41,992 nt of DNA from Lachnospiraceae bacterium. GTDB taxonomy: Bacteria > Bacillota > Clostridia > Lachnospirales > Lachnospiraceae. Under the pieces are notes generated by a model. That model saw nothing but the letters and a program-made list of their open reading frames with translations. It was not told the DNA's origin and ran no database searches. Shown here piece after piece: positions 27,270 through 35,095 of the stretch (position 1 is the stretch's first letter; each line of letters begins with the position of its first letter). The DNA lies in contig JAIKXM010000023.1 of NCBI GenBank assembly GCA_024684085.1, positions 1 to 41,992 on the forward strand, in the 5' to 3' direction. The translations under genes were made by a program, and so were the position numbers.

Positions 27270-28307
27270 ATGGATATTAAATCATTAAATAAAGAAGAAT
27301 TAAAAGAATTAATGAAGGGTATGGGACAGCCTGCCTTCAGAGCGGATCAGATATATCGCTGGCTTCATGTGGAACTGGTGAGGGATTATGACTCAATGAC
27401 CAATATTTCCAAGGAACTGCGTAACAGGCTTAAGAATGAGTATCCTCTTACAGTTCTGAAAAAAGCAAGAATGCAGGAATCTGCCATAGACGGAACCCGG
27501 AAGTATCTCTTTGAACTGCCTGATGGGAATTATGTAGAGAGTGTATTCATGAGATATAAGCACGGGAACAGTGTGTGTATCTCTTCACAGGTCGGATGCA
27601 GGATGGGATGCAGATTCTGCGCTTCCACTCTTGATGGTCTGGAGAGGAATCTTGAGCCTTCAGAGATGCTGGATCAGATATATGCCATTACGGTAGATAC
27701 GGGTGAGAGAATATCCAATGTTGTGGTAATGGGAACAGGTGAACCCATGGACAATCTGGACAATCTGCTTAAGTTTATTAAGCTGCTTACCGATGAGAAC
27801 GGACTTAATATAAGCGGCAGGAATATCACAGTGTCTACTTGTGGAATTGTTCCGGGTATACTTGAACTGGCCAAACATAAACTGACGCTTACGCTTGCCC
27901 TTTCTCTTCATGCGACTACGGATGAGAAGAGAAGAAAACTGATGCCGATCGCCAATAAGTATTCCATACAGGAACTGATGGATGCGTGCAGATATTATTA
28001 TGAAGAGACCGGCAGACGGATCACTTTCGAATATAGTCTTGTCGGCGGCGTCAATGATACTGAGGAGGATGCCGTGCAGCTATCGCATCTTGCAGGAAGA
28101 CTTGGAAGCCATGTCAATCTTATTCCGGTCAATCCCATTAAAGAGAGGGATTATACACGGGGTAATGACGAATCTATCAGAGCCTTCAAGGATAGACTTG
28201 AGAAAAACGGTATCAATGTGACAGTACGCAGAACGCTCGGAGGAGATATCGATGCATCATGCGGTCAGTTGCGTAGAAAGGCAATGGAAGAAAAGAAATC
28301 TGTTTGA
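27270..28307 (+). CDS. rlmN: Dual-specificity 23S rRNA A2503/tRNA A37 methyltransferase RlmN
   Basis: A 345-residue radical SAM enzyme that makes 2-methyladenosine. The cluster-binding motif CRMGCRFC gives C110, C114 and C117. The C-terminal catalytic cysteine is C331 in the DASCGQLR motif; the matching methyl-carrier cysteine should be this residue, from family knowledge. The Cfr-type resistance variant is not indicated. The ribosome site before ATG 27270 is weak (CGGGA, distant), suggesting low expression or coupling to rsmB 33 bp upstream. Confidence 0.95.
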   Translation: MDIKSLNKEELKELMKGMGQPAFRADQIYRWLHVELVRDYDSMTNISKELRNRLKNEYPLTVLKKARMQESAIDGTRKYLFELPDGNYVESVFMRYKHGNSVCISSQVGCRMGCRFCASTLDGLERNLEPSEMLDQIYAITVDTGERISNVVVMGTGEPMDNLDNLLKFIKLLTDENGLNISGRNITVSTCGIVPGILELAKHKLTLTLALSLHATTDEKRRKLMPIANKYSIQELMDACRYYYEETGRRITFEYSLVGGVNDTEEDAVQLSHLAGRLGSHVNLIPVNPIKERDYTRGNDESIRAFKDRLEKNGINVTVRRTLGGDIDASCGQLRRKAMEEKKSV

Positions 28308-28575
28308 GAATAATACAATACTCAGATCATCATGATCAGAGAGTATAATACTCAAAGAGAATAATAATCAAATACATGATGAACAAAGAGCATCTGCCCT
28401 GAGGTAGATGCTCTTTGTTCAATATCACGCTATGCCCCCAATATTTTTTCGACGATTCCACCGGTCTTTGGCAGATGCTCTTTGATCATTATCACCTTAT
28501 GATATCTCTTATCACGCTTATGTTCTTTGATCATTATCCCCTCTTATGACCTGATGATCTTTGAAAACGCCATAA
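28308..28575. other. Repeat-rich gap between rlmN and stp
   Basis: No gene. It holds small palindromes (GATCAT-C-ATGATC at 28325-28337; GAGTAT-A-ATACTC at 28341-28353), a 15-bp hairpin at 28381-28420 and three related copies of a CTTTGATCATTATC-like block (28412-28428 diverged; 28479-28493 and 28524-28538 identical in TCTTTGATCATTATC). Confidence 0.6.
28381..28420. terminator. 15-bp hairpin after rlmN
   Basis: GAACAAAGAGCATCT (28381-28395) pairs perfectly with AGATGCTCTTTGTTC (28406-28420) over a 10-nt loop. There is no T-run on either strand, so it may act as an mRNA 3' stabiliser after exonuclease trimming rather than as a classical terminator. Confidence 0.5.
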
Positions 28576-28604
28576 TTTACAAAGCTAAAAATATTTGATA
28601 ATAT
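28576..28604 (+). promoter_or_regulatory. Promoter of the stp-prkC-rsgA operon
   Basis: TTTACA (28576-28581), 17 bp, TAATAT (28599-28604) preceded by TGA (extended -10). Confidence 0.7.
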
Positions 28605-28610
28605 ATTGCT

Positions 28611-28770
28611 GTTGAGATGTCGACAGGAAGGCGTATCAGATAAGTAACACTCTTAAAAGCGTATGAACGGCCATCTTCGGTGGCATTATAAGCTTGTGAA
28701 GAAACGCCTGTGATACAGGTTGATCCTGTGGACGATTAAGAAGAATAATGATAAGCGAAGAGCGACGATA
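28611..28770 (+). promoter_or_regulatory. Long structured leader of stp
   Basis: About 160 nt of 5' untranslated RNA. Pairings visible by eye: AGGCGT (28629-28634) with ACGCCT (28704-28709), closing a domain that contains the small hairpin GCCA...TGGC at 28670-28684, and ACAGG/CCTGT near 28715-28729. There is no match to a riboswitch class that I recognise. Function unknown. Confidence 0.35.
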
Positions 28771-29502
28771 ATGATTAAGACATTTTCACTTACCGATATC
28801 GGTAAAAAGAGAAAAATCAACCAGGATTATGTATACACATCGGAGATGCCGGTAGGACCTTTACCTAACCTGTTCATCGTGGCAGACGGCATGGGCGGAC
28901 ATAAAGCCGGAGATTATGCATCAAGATGTGCAACCGAGACGATAGTATGGAGCGCTTTGAGTGCAGATAATGAATCTATTGTCTCAATTCTGGAGAATGC
29001 TTTTAAGGCGGCCAATGAGAACATTCTTAAGAAGTCTCTTCAGGAAGAGGACTATAACGGAATGGGTACAACACTCGTGGCAGCTACACTTGTGGATAAT
29101 AAGCTATGGGTGGCTAATGTTGGTGACAGCAGATTATATGTAGTCAACAACAAGGAGATCAGGCAGATCACCAGAGATCATTCACTTGTGGAAGAAATGG
29201 TGAGAATGGGCGGTATCAGACGCGATCAGGCGCGCTCGCATCCGGATAAGAATATCATCACCAGAGCGGTGGGCGTAATGGAAGAGATCGAGATAGACTT
29301 CTTCCAGATTGAGCTTAATAAAGGTGATGAGGTCTTAATGTGCACTGACGGACTTACCAATATGATCGACGATGAAGAGATACGTATGATCATGTCCGGT
29401 CAGCGTGATATTGTAGGGAAAGTTGAAGGGTTGATCAATGCGGCTAATAACAACGGCGGTAAGGATAATATTGCCGCTATTATTATTGACCCATTTGCAT
29501 GA
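28771..29502 (+). CDS. stp: PP2C-type serine/threonine protein phosphatase Stp/PrpC
   Basis: A 243-residue metal-dependent phosphatase that removes phosphates placed by the kinase encoded next. Motifs are present in order: GKKRKINQDY at the start, DGMGGH with metal ligand D39, GMGTTLVAA, NVGDSRLYV, TRAVG, CTDGLTNMI and GGKDNIAAIII. It is soluble, with no membrane segment. I prefer ATG 28771 because it starts the conserved MIKTFSLTDIG and has GAAGAG 8 nt upstream. The gap to prkC is 21 bp. Confidence 0.96.
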   Translation: MIKTFSLTDIGKKRKINQDYVYTSEMPVGPLPNLFIVADGMGGHKAGDYASRCATETIVWSALSADNESIVSILENAFKAANENILKKSLQEEDYNGMGTTLVAATLVDNKLWVANVGDSRLYVVNNKEIRQITRDHSLVEEMVRMGGIRRDQARSHPDKNIITRAVGVMEEIEIDFFQIELNKGDEVLMCTDGLTNMIDDEEIRMIMSGQRDIVGKVEGLINAANNNGGKDNIAAIIIDPFA

Positions 29503-29523
29503 TAGATATAATTAGAGGTTTTT

Positions 29524-31722
29524 ATGATTAAACTTGGTATGATGCTCGGGGATCGGTATGAGATCCTTGATAAGATAGGTACCGGCGGAATGTCGGACGT
29601 ATATAAAGCAAAATGTCATAAGCTAAACAGATTTGTTGCGGTTAAGGTCCTGAAGCAGGAATTCAGTGAGAATGCCAACTTTGTATCCAAATTCAGGACA
29701 GAGGCACAGGCGGCAGCAGGTATGATGCATCCCAATATCGTCAATGTATATGATGTTGGCGAAGAGGGCGGCATGTATTATATAGTAATGGAACTTGTTG
29801 AGGGCATTACCCTTAAGAAGTACATTGAAAAAAAATCAAGACTTACCTTTAAGGAGGCCATCAGTATTGCGATCCAGGTCTCAATGGGTATCGAGTGCGC
29901 ACATAACAATCATATTATTCACAGAGATATCAAACCTCAGAATATTATGATCTCGAAAGACGGTAAGGTTAAGGTTACCGATTTCGGTATTGCCAAAGCA
30001 GTTAGTTCCAATACCATTACCTCCAATGTAATGGGATCGGTGCATTATACATCACCCGAACAGGCAAGAGGCGGATATTCTGATGAGAAGAGTGATATCT
30101 ATTCACTCGGTGTGACAATATTTGAGATGCTTACAGGACGTGTTCCTTTTAACGGAGAGACTACGGTTGCAATAGCTATCAAGCATATCCAGGAGCCAAT
30201 GCCTTCGGTTAGGGAATTTGTTCCTGAGATCCCTATAAGTGTTGAGCAGATAGTATATAAGTGTACTCAGAAGAGTCCTGACAGAAGATATCAGAATATG
30301 GCAGAGCTCATTGCTGATCTTAAGAGATCTCTTATGAATCCCAATGAAGACTTTGTTAAGATAATAGGTGAAGTTGGCGAGACTGTTGTTATTCCCGAGA
30401 AGGATATAAGGAAGACAATGGGTGAAAGTGAAGAACGGAGCAGTTCCGTCCATATGAACCTTGCCGGTGAGAAGGCTGTAAAGGCCAGTGTTCCAACGGA
30501 GGAAGAGCGTGCAGCTGCCATGAGCACAGATCAGGCAAGAAGAGTGCGACCTGCTCAGATAGGTGATGACAGACCGGGACAGCAGGATAATCCGAACCGT
30601 AAGAATCCCGGATCAGCTAACAGGCAGGCATCTTCCGGTAAGAAGGGCAAAAACGGCAGGAAGCCAAATGCCGCAGCGGGTAAGAACAGTAATAGACCGA
30701 ACGGTAAGCCTGTTTCGAGAAATACGGGCAGTATGAAGAACAGTAAGAATACCAAGCCTTCGACAAAGCCCAAGAATAATGTTAAGACTCCCGAAGAGGA
30801 GGAGAGAACAGAGAGGATCATAACGATCGCAGCAGTAGCATCTGCCGTGGTTATAGGTCTGATAATCATATATGTCGTTGCCAAGGCTTTTGGTATCATA
30901 GGTTCGGGAAGTGAACCTGAGACGACAAGCGTGGAAGAGACATTACAGTCTGTATCGTCAGAATCGGAAGAGAGTGTTGAAGCTTCTGAGGGCGAAGCCA
31001 TAATACCTGATGTACATGGCAAGCTTTTGGCTGAAGCAGTTGCAATTCTTAATAATGAAGGATTTGAGGTCGAGAAGGTTGAAGCGCCTTCTGATTCGGT
31101 TGCAAAAGGTAATATTGTAGATCAGGTTCCTCTTGCCGGAACAGCTGCCAAGAGGGGAAGTGTTGTTACCATTAGTGTCAGCATAGGTCCCAGCACAAGT
31201 AAGGTTAAGGTTCCGGCAGTTGTCGGTCTTGATATTGATGAGGCAATGGCTCTTATAATAGAGAACGGTCTTCAGGTTGGAGCTGTTACCGATACTACCA
31301 ACGAGGATATATCACTGAAGGATAAGGTGTGCTATCAGAGCTATGCCGCAGGATCTAATGTTGCGTCAGGAACAGTTATCGATCTTAAGATAAGTACAGG
31401 CCCTGAGAAGGTTACTTATGGATATACCGGCAATGTTGACAGTCCGAGTGTTGAAGACGGCCAGTATGAAGTTGGTTCTCAGGCAACAGTCATCCTGACT
31501 ACAACAACAGGTATTGAGCTTAAGAGGGAGACTACCACTACATTCCCCGTTTCTATACATATCTCCGGAATAACCGACTGTGAGGATGGAATCATTACCA
31601 TTCTGTATACGGTTACGACTCCGGGATCTACATATACCAATGAGAACGGTGAAGTTGTGGATGTTCCGTCAAGTTCCGAGGACAGAAGCATTACAAGAAC
31701 AGTGAAGTTCACAAGAGAGTAG
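29524..31722 (+). CDS. prkC: PASTA-domain serine/threonine protein kinase PrkC/Stk
   Basis: A 732-residue membrane kinase that links cell-wall fragments to growth, division and translation control. The kinase domain (about 10-275) has GTGGMSDVYKA, K41, HRD at 133-135 and DFG at 153-155. A Lys/Asn/Pro-rich linker (about 340-425) leads to one membrane helix (about 433-456). Outside are two PASTA domains (about 490-560 and 561-628), fewer than the three of Bacillus PrkC. A non-PASTA beta-rich Thr-rich tail (about 630-732) ends the protein. An AGAGG-type site precedes ATG 29524. Confidence 0.96.
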   Translation: MIKLGMMLGDRYEILDKIGTGGMSDVYKAKCHKLNRFVAVKVLKQEFSENANFVSKFRTEAQAAAGMMHPNIVNVYDVGEEGGMYYIVMELVEGITLKKYIEKKSRLTFKEAISIAIQVSMGIECAHNNHIIHRDIKPQNIMISKDGKVKVTDFGIAKAVSSNTITSNVMGSVHYTSPEQARGGYSDEKSDIYSLGVTIFEMLTGRVPFNGETTVAIAIKHIQEPMPSVREFVPEIPISVEQIVYKCTQKSPDRRYQNMAELIADLKRSLMNPNEDFVKIIGEVGETVVIPEKDIRKTMGESEERSSSVHMNLAGEKAVKASVPTEEERAAAMSTDQARRVRPAQIGDDRPGQQDNPNRKNPGSANRQASSGKKGKNGRKPNAAAGKNSNRPNGKPVSRNTGSMKNSKNTKPSTKPKNNVKTPEEEERTERIITIAAVASAVVIGLIIIYVVAKAFGIIGSGSEPETTSVEETLQSVSSESEESVEASEGEAIIPDVHGKLLAEAVAILNNEGFEVEKVEAPSDSVAKGNIVDQVPLAGTAAKRGSVVTISVSIGPSTSKVKVPAVVGLDIDEAMALIIENGLQVGAVTDTTNEDISLKDKVCYQSYAAGSNVASGTVIDLKISTGPEKVTYGYTGNVDSPSVEDGQYEVGSQATVILTTTTGIELKRETTTTFPVSIHISGITDCEDGIITILYTVTTPGSTYTNENGEVVDVPSSSEDRSITRTVKFTRE

Positions 31723-31726
31723 GACT

Positions 31727-32602
31727 GTGAAAGGTAAGATAGTTAAAGGCATAGCCGGCTTCTATTATGTTCATAATGGAACAGGCTTGTATGAATGTAA
31801 GGCGAAGGGCATATTCAGGAAGGATAATATTAAGCCTCTGGTGGGTGATGACTGTGAGATCAGCGTCATAGATGAAGAGCAGAAGACAGGGAATATCATT
31901 AGTATTCTGCCAAGACGCAATGAGATCATAAGACCGGCTGTTGCCAATATCGATCAGGCGCTTGTTATATTCGCTGTCAATAAACCGGAACCGAATCTTA
32001 ATCTTTTGGATAGATTCCTTATCATGATGGGCAGGAAGGACATTCCGGTGATAATCTGTTTCAATAAGTCTGATCTCGCTACTGAAGAAGAGATCAAAAG
32101 ACTTCGTAAGATATATGCCGATTGTGAGCTTGATCTGGTATTTATCAGTGCGCGTAAGGGAGAAGGCATTGATGAATTGAAGCAGCTTCTTGTCGGTAAG
32201 ACAACTACAGTCGCAGGCCCAAGCGGTGTGGGTAAGTCGACTCTTATCAACAGACTTGGCGGAGATATCATCATGGAGACAGGTGATATCAGTCAGAAGA
32301 TCGAGAGAGGTAAGCATACTACAAGGCATTCACAGTTTATCTCTTTAGGAGATGATACTTATATTCTGGATACGCCGGGATTCAGTTCTCTTAACGTATT
32401 TTGTGATACATGTGAGGAGCTTGCGGGCTTTTATCCGGAATTTCTAAAAGTTACTTCGGACTGCCGTTTTCAGAATTGTATTCATGACAGTGAGCCTTCA
32501 TGCGGTGTTAAGGCTGCGGTTGCCCACGGTGATATCAGTTCTGAGAGATATGAGAATTATCTTATTATGCTAAAAGAGATAAAAAACAGAAGACAATACT
32601 GA
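31727..32602 (+). CDS. rsgA: Ribosome small-subunit biogenesis GTPase RsgA
   Basis: A 291-residue circularly permuted GTPase that checks 30S subunit maturation. An N-terminal OB fold (about 1-70) is followed by NKSD, which comes before the P-loop GPSGVGKST (164-172), as permutation requires, then DTPG. The C-terminal zinc region has CRFQNCIHDSEPSCGV, with three Cys and one His. It starts with GTG 31727, 4 bp after the prkC stop, so translation is probably coupled. In Bacillus the orthologue is a PrkC substrate, which fits the operon. Confidence 0.95.
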   Translation: MKGKIVKGIAGFYYVHNGTGLYECKAKGIFRKDNIKPLVGDDCEISVIDEEQKTGNIISILPRRNEIIRPAVANIDQALVIFAVNKPEPNLNLLDRFLIMMGRKDIPVIICFNKSDLATEEEIKRLRKIYADCELDLVFISARKGEGIDELKQLLVGKTTTVAGPSGVGKSTLINRLGGDIIMETGDISQKIERGKHTTRHSQFISLGDDTYILDTPGFSSLNVFCDTCEELAGFYPEFLKVTSDCRFQNCIHDSEPSCGVKAAVAHGDISSERYENYLIMLKEIKNRRQY

Positions 32603-32608
32603 GCCATT

Positions 32609-32638
32609 AACTGCCGGAGACGGAGTTGGTGGTTTTTT
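32609..32638 (+). terminator. Probable terminator of stp-prkC-rsgA
   Basis: AACTGCC (32609-32615) pairs with GGTGGTT (32628-32634) with two G-U pairs, 12-nt loop, followed by a run of T (32633-32638). Confidence 0.5.
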
Positions 32639-32687
32639 GTATGGCAACGAGTCTAAGAACCTGTACAGATCAGAGCAGAGAATGAGA

Positions 32688-33395
32688 ATGATGTACATAT
32701 ATATCTGGAATATTGCCGAAGTGAATATGGATAAGTATCAAGGAGTCATAGAGAGACTTCATGCGATAAGGAAGGATAAGATACAGGTCAGGAAACAGAA
32801 GGCAGACAAGGATCGTACGCTGGCAGCAGGGCTTTTACTTAAGAAGGCTTTTAAAGATCTCCATCTTGAATATGATAAGACAGAGTTTTACCTTGACAAG
32901 AATGGTAAGCCTTTTTGTGATGCCGGAATAAAGTATAATATTTCGCATAGCGGTGACAGAATAATGCTTATCATAAGCAGTGAGGACTGTGGTTGTGACG
33001 TGCAGTTGATTAAGAAAGGGATTAGTGTAGACAGACTGCCTCTTAGTCACATGACGGAAGATGAACGCGAGTCTATAGGAAGAGAGGGCATCATAGCTTT
33101 TTTCCGGATCTGGGCACTTAAAGAAAGCTATGTCAAGATGACCGGTGAGGGGCTGGGTAGAGATTTCAGAACCTTTTCTGCGCTTTGTCCGGATGATAAT
33201 GTCATATCCGAGTCTTTGGATGTAAGTCGATTTGAGTCCTGCGGAAGTGATCCTTATACTGAATATGTCAATAAAGATCAGGAAGATCCGGGCAGAGTCT
33301 GCGATGAATATGTGTATGCGTATTGCATTAATAATAAAGATAAATTGAACCACGAACGGGATGTGCATATTCGATATATCACCGGAGATCTGTAA
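32688..33395 (+). CDS. Sfp-type 4'-phosphopantetheinyl transferase
   Basis: A 235-residue enzyme that moves phosphopantetheine from CoA to a serine of carrier proteins. Readable motifs are YNISHSGDRIMLI (about 84-96), CGCDVQ with metal ligand D104, and WALKESYVK with W142, K145, E146 and K150. The second acidic residue usual in DxE is replaced by Gln (Q106), a variation known in some Sfp-like enzymes but worth noting. The start is uncertain: ATGs at 32682, 32688 and 32691 are all in frame; 32688 has the best spacing to AGAG. No polyketide or peptide synthase is in the window, so its carrier substrate is elsewhere. Confidence 0.85.
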   Translation: MMYIYIWNIAEVNMDKYQGVIERLHAIRKDKIQVRKQKADKDRTLAAGLLLKKAFKDLHLEYDKTEFYLDKNGKPFCDAGIKYNISHSGDRIMLIISSEDCGCDVQLIKKGISVDRLPLSHMTEDERESIGREGIIAFFRIWALKESYVKMTGEGLGRDFRTFSALCPDDNVISESLDVSRFESCGSDPYTEYVNKDQEDPGRVCDEYVYAYCINNKDKLNHERDVHIRYITGDL

Positions 33396-33424
33396 TCGTT
33401 AAGCTAAAATGATCGAAAATGTTT

Positions 33425-33480
33425 TTGTGCTTCGGCGATATTGTGCTGCATTTAGTTATCTTGTGCTGCATTAAGTTATT
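33425..33480 (+). repeat. 20-bp tandem repeat overlapping a promoter
   Basis: TTGTGCTGCATTTAGTTATC (33441-33460) and TTGTGCTGCATTAAGTTATT (33461-33480) are adjacent near-identical copies. A third, diverged start (TTGTGCTTCGGC) lies at 33425. The TTGTGC of the second copy serves as the -35 box, so extra copies may act as decoy or alternative -35 elements. Confidence 0.75.
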
Positions 33481-33489
33481 TTGTATAAT
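33461..33489 (+). promoter_or_regulatory. Promoter of zinc-ribbon paralogue 1
   Basis: TTGTGC (33461-33466), 17 bp, TATAAT (33484-33489). Leader about 20 nt. Confidence 0.65.
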
Positions 33490-33514
33490 CCACCATGGAA
33501 ATGGAGAAAATGCT

Positions 33515-33862
33515 ATGAAACGTATTGTGTATTGTAACGAATGTGCCTTTTTGGGTGCCGCGGAGTATGATGCAAAAAAGTATTATTATTGCCCTAAATG
33601 TCGATCGGAGCTTAGTATTAGTAATATTTTGGAAAGCGATTGGATTGATAAAACCTACAAAGAAAAGGAAGAAATTAAGAGTTCATTGGGATTAACAGAA
33701 CCGAATTTGCTAGATAACAGAATACTTCATTTACGGGAGAAGATTTGGAATGAAGTTAGTCATATGCAAAGACGCATACATTTTATTGGAGCAGTGTTGA
33801 TTGCAGACTTCGTTATTCTAATGATTATAATTATGGTTCAATCATATTTCGCGTGGGATTGA
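33515..33862 (+). CDS. Zinc-ribbon membrane-anchored protein, paralogue 1
   Basis: A 115-residue protein, first of three tandem relatives. Residues 1-35 form a two-knuckle zinc ribbon (YCNEC at 6-10 and YCPKC at 25-29). The shared ESDW motif and an acidic/basic helix (about 40-85) follow, and one membrane helix at about 90-110. It has no signal peptide, so the zinc ribbon should face the cytoplasm. GGAG 8 nt before ATG 33515 fixes the start; a longer in-frame start at 33419 would translate the promoter repeat and is rejected. The base composition is visibly more A+T-rich than the neighbours. Function unknown. Confidence 0.8.
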   Translation: MKRIVYCNECAFLGAAEYDAKKYYYCPKCRSELSISNILESDWIDKTYKEKEEIKSSLGLTEPNLLDNRILHLREKIWNEVSHMQRRIHFIGAVLIADFVILMIIIMVQSYFAWD

Positions 33863-33912
33863 CCATGCCACGAGAAAAGTGATTGATCCTTCTTTTTTAT
33901 GAGGGAATTGAT

Positions 33913-34290
33913 ATGAAACGAGTTGTTTTTTGTGAAAAATGTGCTTACTTTGGAACTTCAGAGGATAATACGTGTTATTGCCCGCAATGTGAATCTAAAC
34001 TTATTGTAATCGATGATATTACCGAAAGTGATTGGAATAGTAAAAACGATGAAGAAAAGGCAGCAATAAAAGCATCATGGGGTTTTACGGAATCAATTAT
34101 AGAAAAAAAGAAAGAGATTCTGCGATTGGAGAAATTACTTAAATACGTTAGTGACGTTAAAAGAGATTCAGAGCGTGTTTTGGTTTTTGCATACGGTTAT
34201 GCAGGCTTTTTTCTGTATAATCTGATAGGTATTCTTTTATTGCAGATTATTTTGGAGTTTTTAAAATATGCGTTTGCATATACCGGTTGA
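33913..34290 (+). CDS. Zinc-ribbon membrane-anchored protein, paralogue 2
   Basis: A 125-residue relative of the previous protein (FCEKC at 6-10, YCPQC at 22-26, then ESDW). The loop between the knuckles is three residues shorter and carries an extra Cys (C21, in TCYC). The helical middle is charged. The hydrophobic C-terminus (about 90-120) holds one long or two short membrane helices. A GAGGGA site lies before ATG 33913. The 50-bp gap from paralogue 1 has no clear promoter or terminator, so the two are probably co-transcribed. Function unknown. Confidence 0.8.
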   Translation: MKRVVFCEKCAYFGTSEDNTCYCPQCESKLIVIDDITESDWNSKNDEEKAAIKASWGFTESIIEKKKEILRLEKLLKYVSDVKRDSERVLVFAYGYAGFFLYNLIGILLLQIILEFLKYAFAYTG

Positions 34291-34312
34291 ACGGAACAGC
34301 CTGCACGCTTCA

Positions 34313-34390
34313 GCGGAAAGGCTTCCCGAACGGGCGGAAAGGATTATCCCGTTTCAAGCGGAATCAATTTCCCGATGGAGCGGAATATGC
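34313..34390. repeat. Degenerate tandem repeat between paralogues 2 and 3
   Basis: Four units starting GCGGAA at about 34313, 34334, 34358 and 34380, roughly 21-24 bp apart, the first three followed by TTCCCG- or ATCCCG-type ends. The block is GC-richer than its surroundings. Each unit is partly self-complementary (GGAA...TTCC, CGGGCGG...CCCG), so hairpins are possible. Confidence 0.55.
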
Positions 34391-34437
34391 ATGCGTTACC
34401 GTAATTGATTATTTTTCTTATGTTTCTGATACCGGGA

Positions 34438-34466
34438 TTGTATGTATCTGATCAGCTTGGTAGTAT
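34438..34466 (+). promoter_or_regulatory. Possible promoter of zinc-ribbon paralogue 3
   Basis: TTGTAT (34438-34443), 17 bp, TAGTAT (34461-34466). Confidence 0.4.
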
Positions 34467-34492
34467 TATGTCATTAGATATGGAGGAATCTT

Positions 34493-34810
34493 ATGAAATA
34501 TATTGTTTATTGCAAGGAATGTGCCTTTTTGGATGCCACAGAGTATGATGCAAGAAATCTTTATATTTGCCCTAATTGTCAATCGGTGCTTAGTGTTAGT
34601 TATATAATGGAAAGTGATTGGAAAAACAAAACCGATAAAGAGAAGGTTGCAATAATGTCTTCATGGGGGATTTCGGAATGTGGTATATTTGATAATAAAG
34701 TTTATAATGAGGCTGGCAGAATTAGAAGAAATTGCGGTATAATAAAGGTTCTGCTTGCAATGAATGGTATACCTATAATAGTTTGTATTATAAAATTGTT
34801 ATTTTTTTAA
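34493..34810 (+). CDS. Zinc-ribbon membrane-anchored protein, paralogue 3
   Basis: A 105-residue relative, closer to paralogue 1 than to 2 in the N-terminal half (YCKEC at 6-10, ICPNC at 25-29, the stretches ECAFL and EYDA, then ESDW). The helical middle is shorter. One membrane helix at about 85-105 ends the protein. GGAGGAA lies directly before ATG 34493. Function unknown. Confidence 0.8.
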   Translation: MKYIVYCKECAFLDATEYDARNLYICPNCQSVLSVSYIMESDWKNKTDKEKVAIMSSWGISECGIFDNKVYNEAGRIRRNCGIIKVLLAMNGIPIIVCIIKLLFF

Positions 34811-34993
34811 TGGCTAAATCTTGTCAAATTTCTTTCGATATTTATATTGTAATCTGAACGTAATCCCCGGTTTCTATATCACTTCTATATAGTTCAGTTC
34901 CCTAAGAGTTCTTCTTAACTGATTCTCAATTCAGCCTCAATTCTGTAATTTAGGCAAAATGGTATAAAAATTACTCAATTTAGATAGAATTTA

Positions 34994-35022
34994 TTGGCAA
35001 TTTACCGAAAATGTGGTAAAAT
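34994..35022 (+). promoter_or_regulatory. Promoter of the second chemotaxis gene
   Basis: TTGGCA (34994-34999), 17 bp, TAAAAT (35017-35022). The rest of the 34811-35095 gap is A+T-rich and shows no gene. Confidence 0.65.
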
Positions 35023-35095
35023 TACAACATTAAGGGGAATGCAGACGGGCCGGTAATGTGTGATGCCGGTACACTATTTAATCAGAGGTGATTGT

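Noticed and set aside
33419-33514. Hydrophobic N-terminal extension of zinc-ribbon paralogue 1
   Set aside because: It would translate the promoter and its tandem repeat; paralogues 2 and 3 begin at MKR/MKY, and the ATG at 33515 has its own GGAG site.
35023-35095. Cyclic-di-GMP riboswitch before the second chemotaxis gene
   Set aside because: Such elements often precede chemotaxis genes in Clostridia, but the leader is too short and lacks the conserved core sequences.
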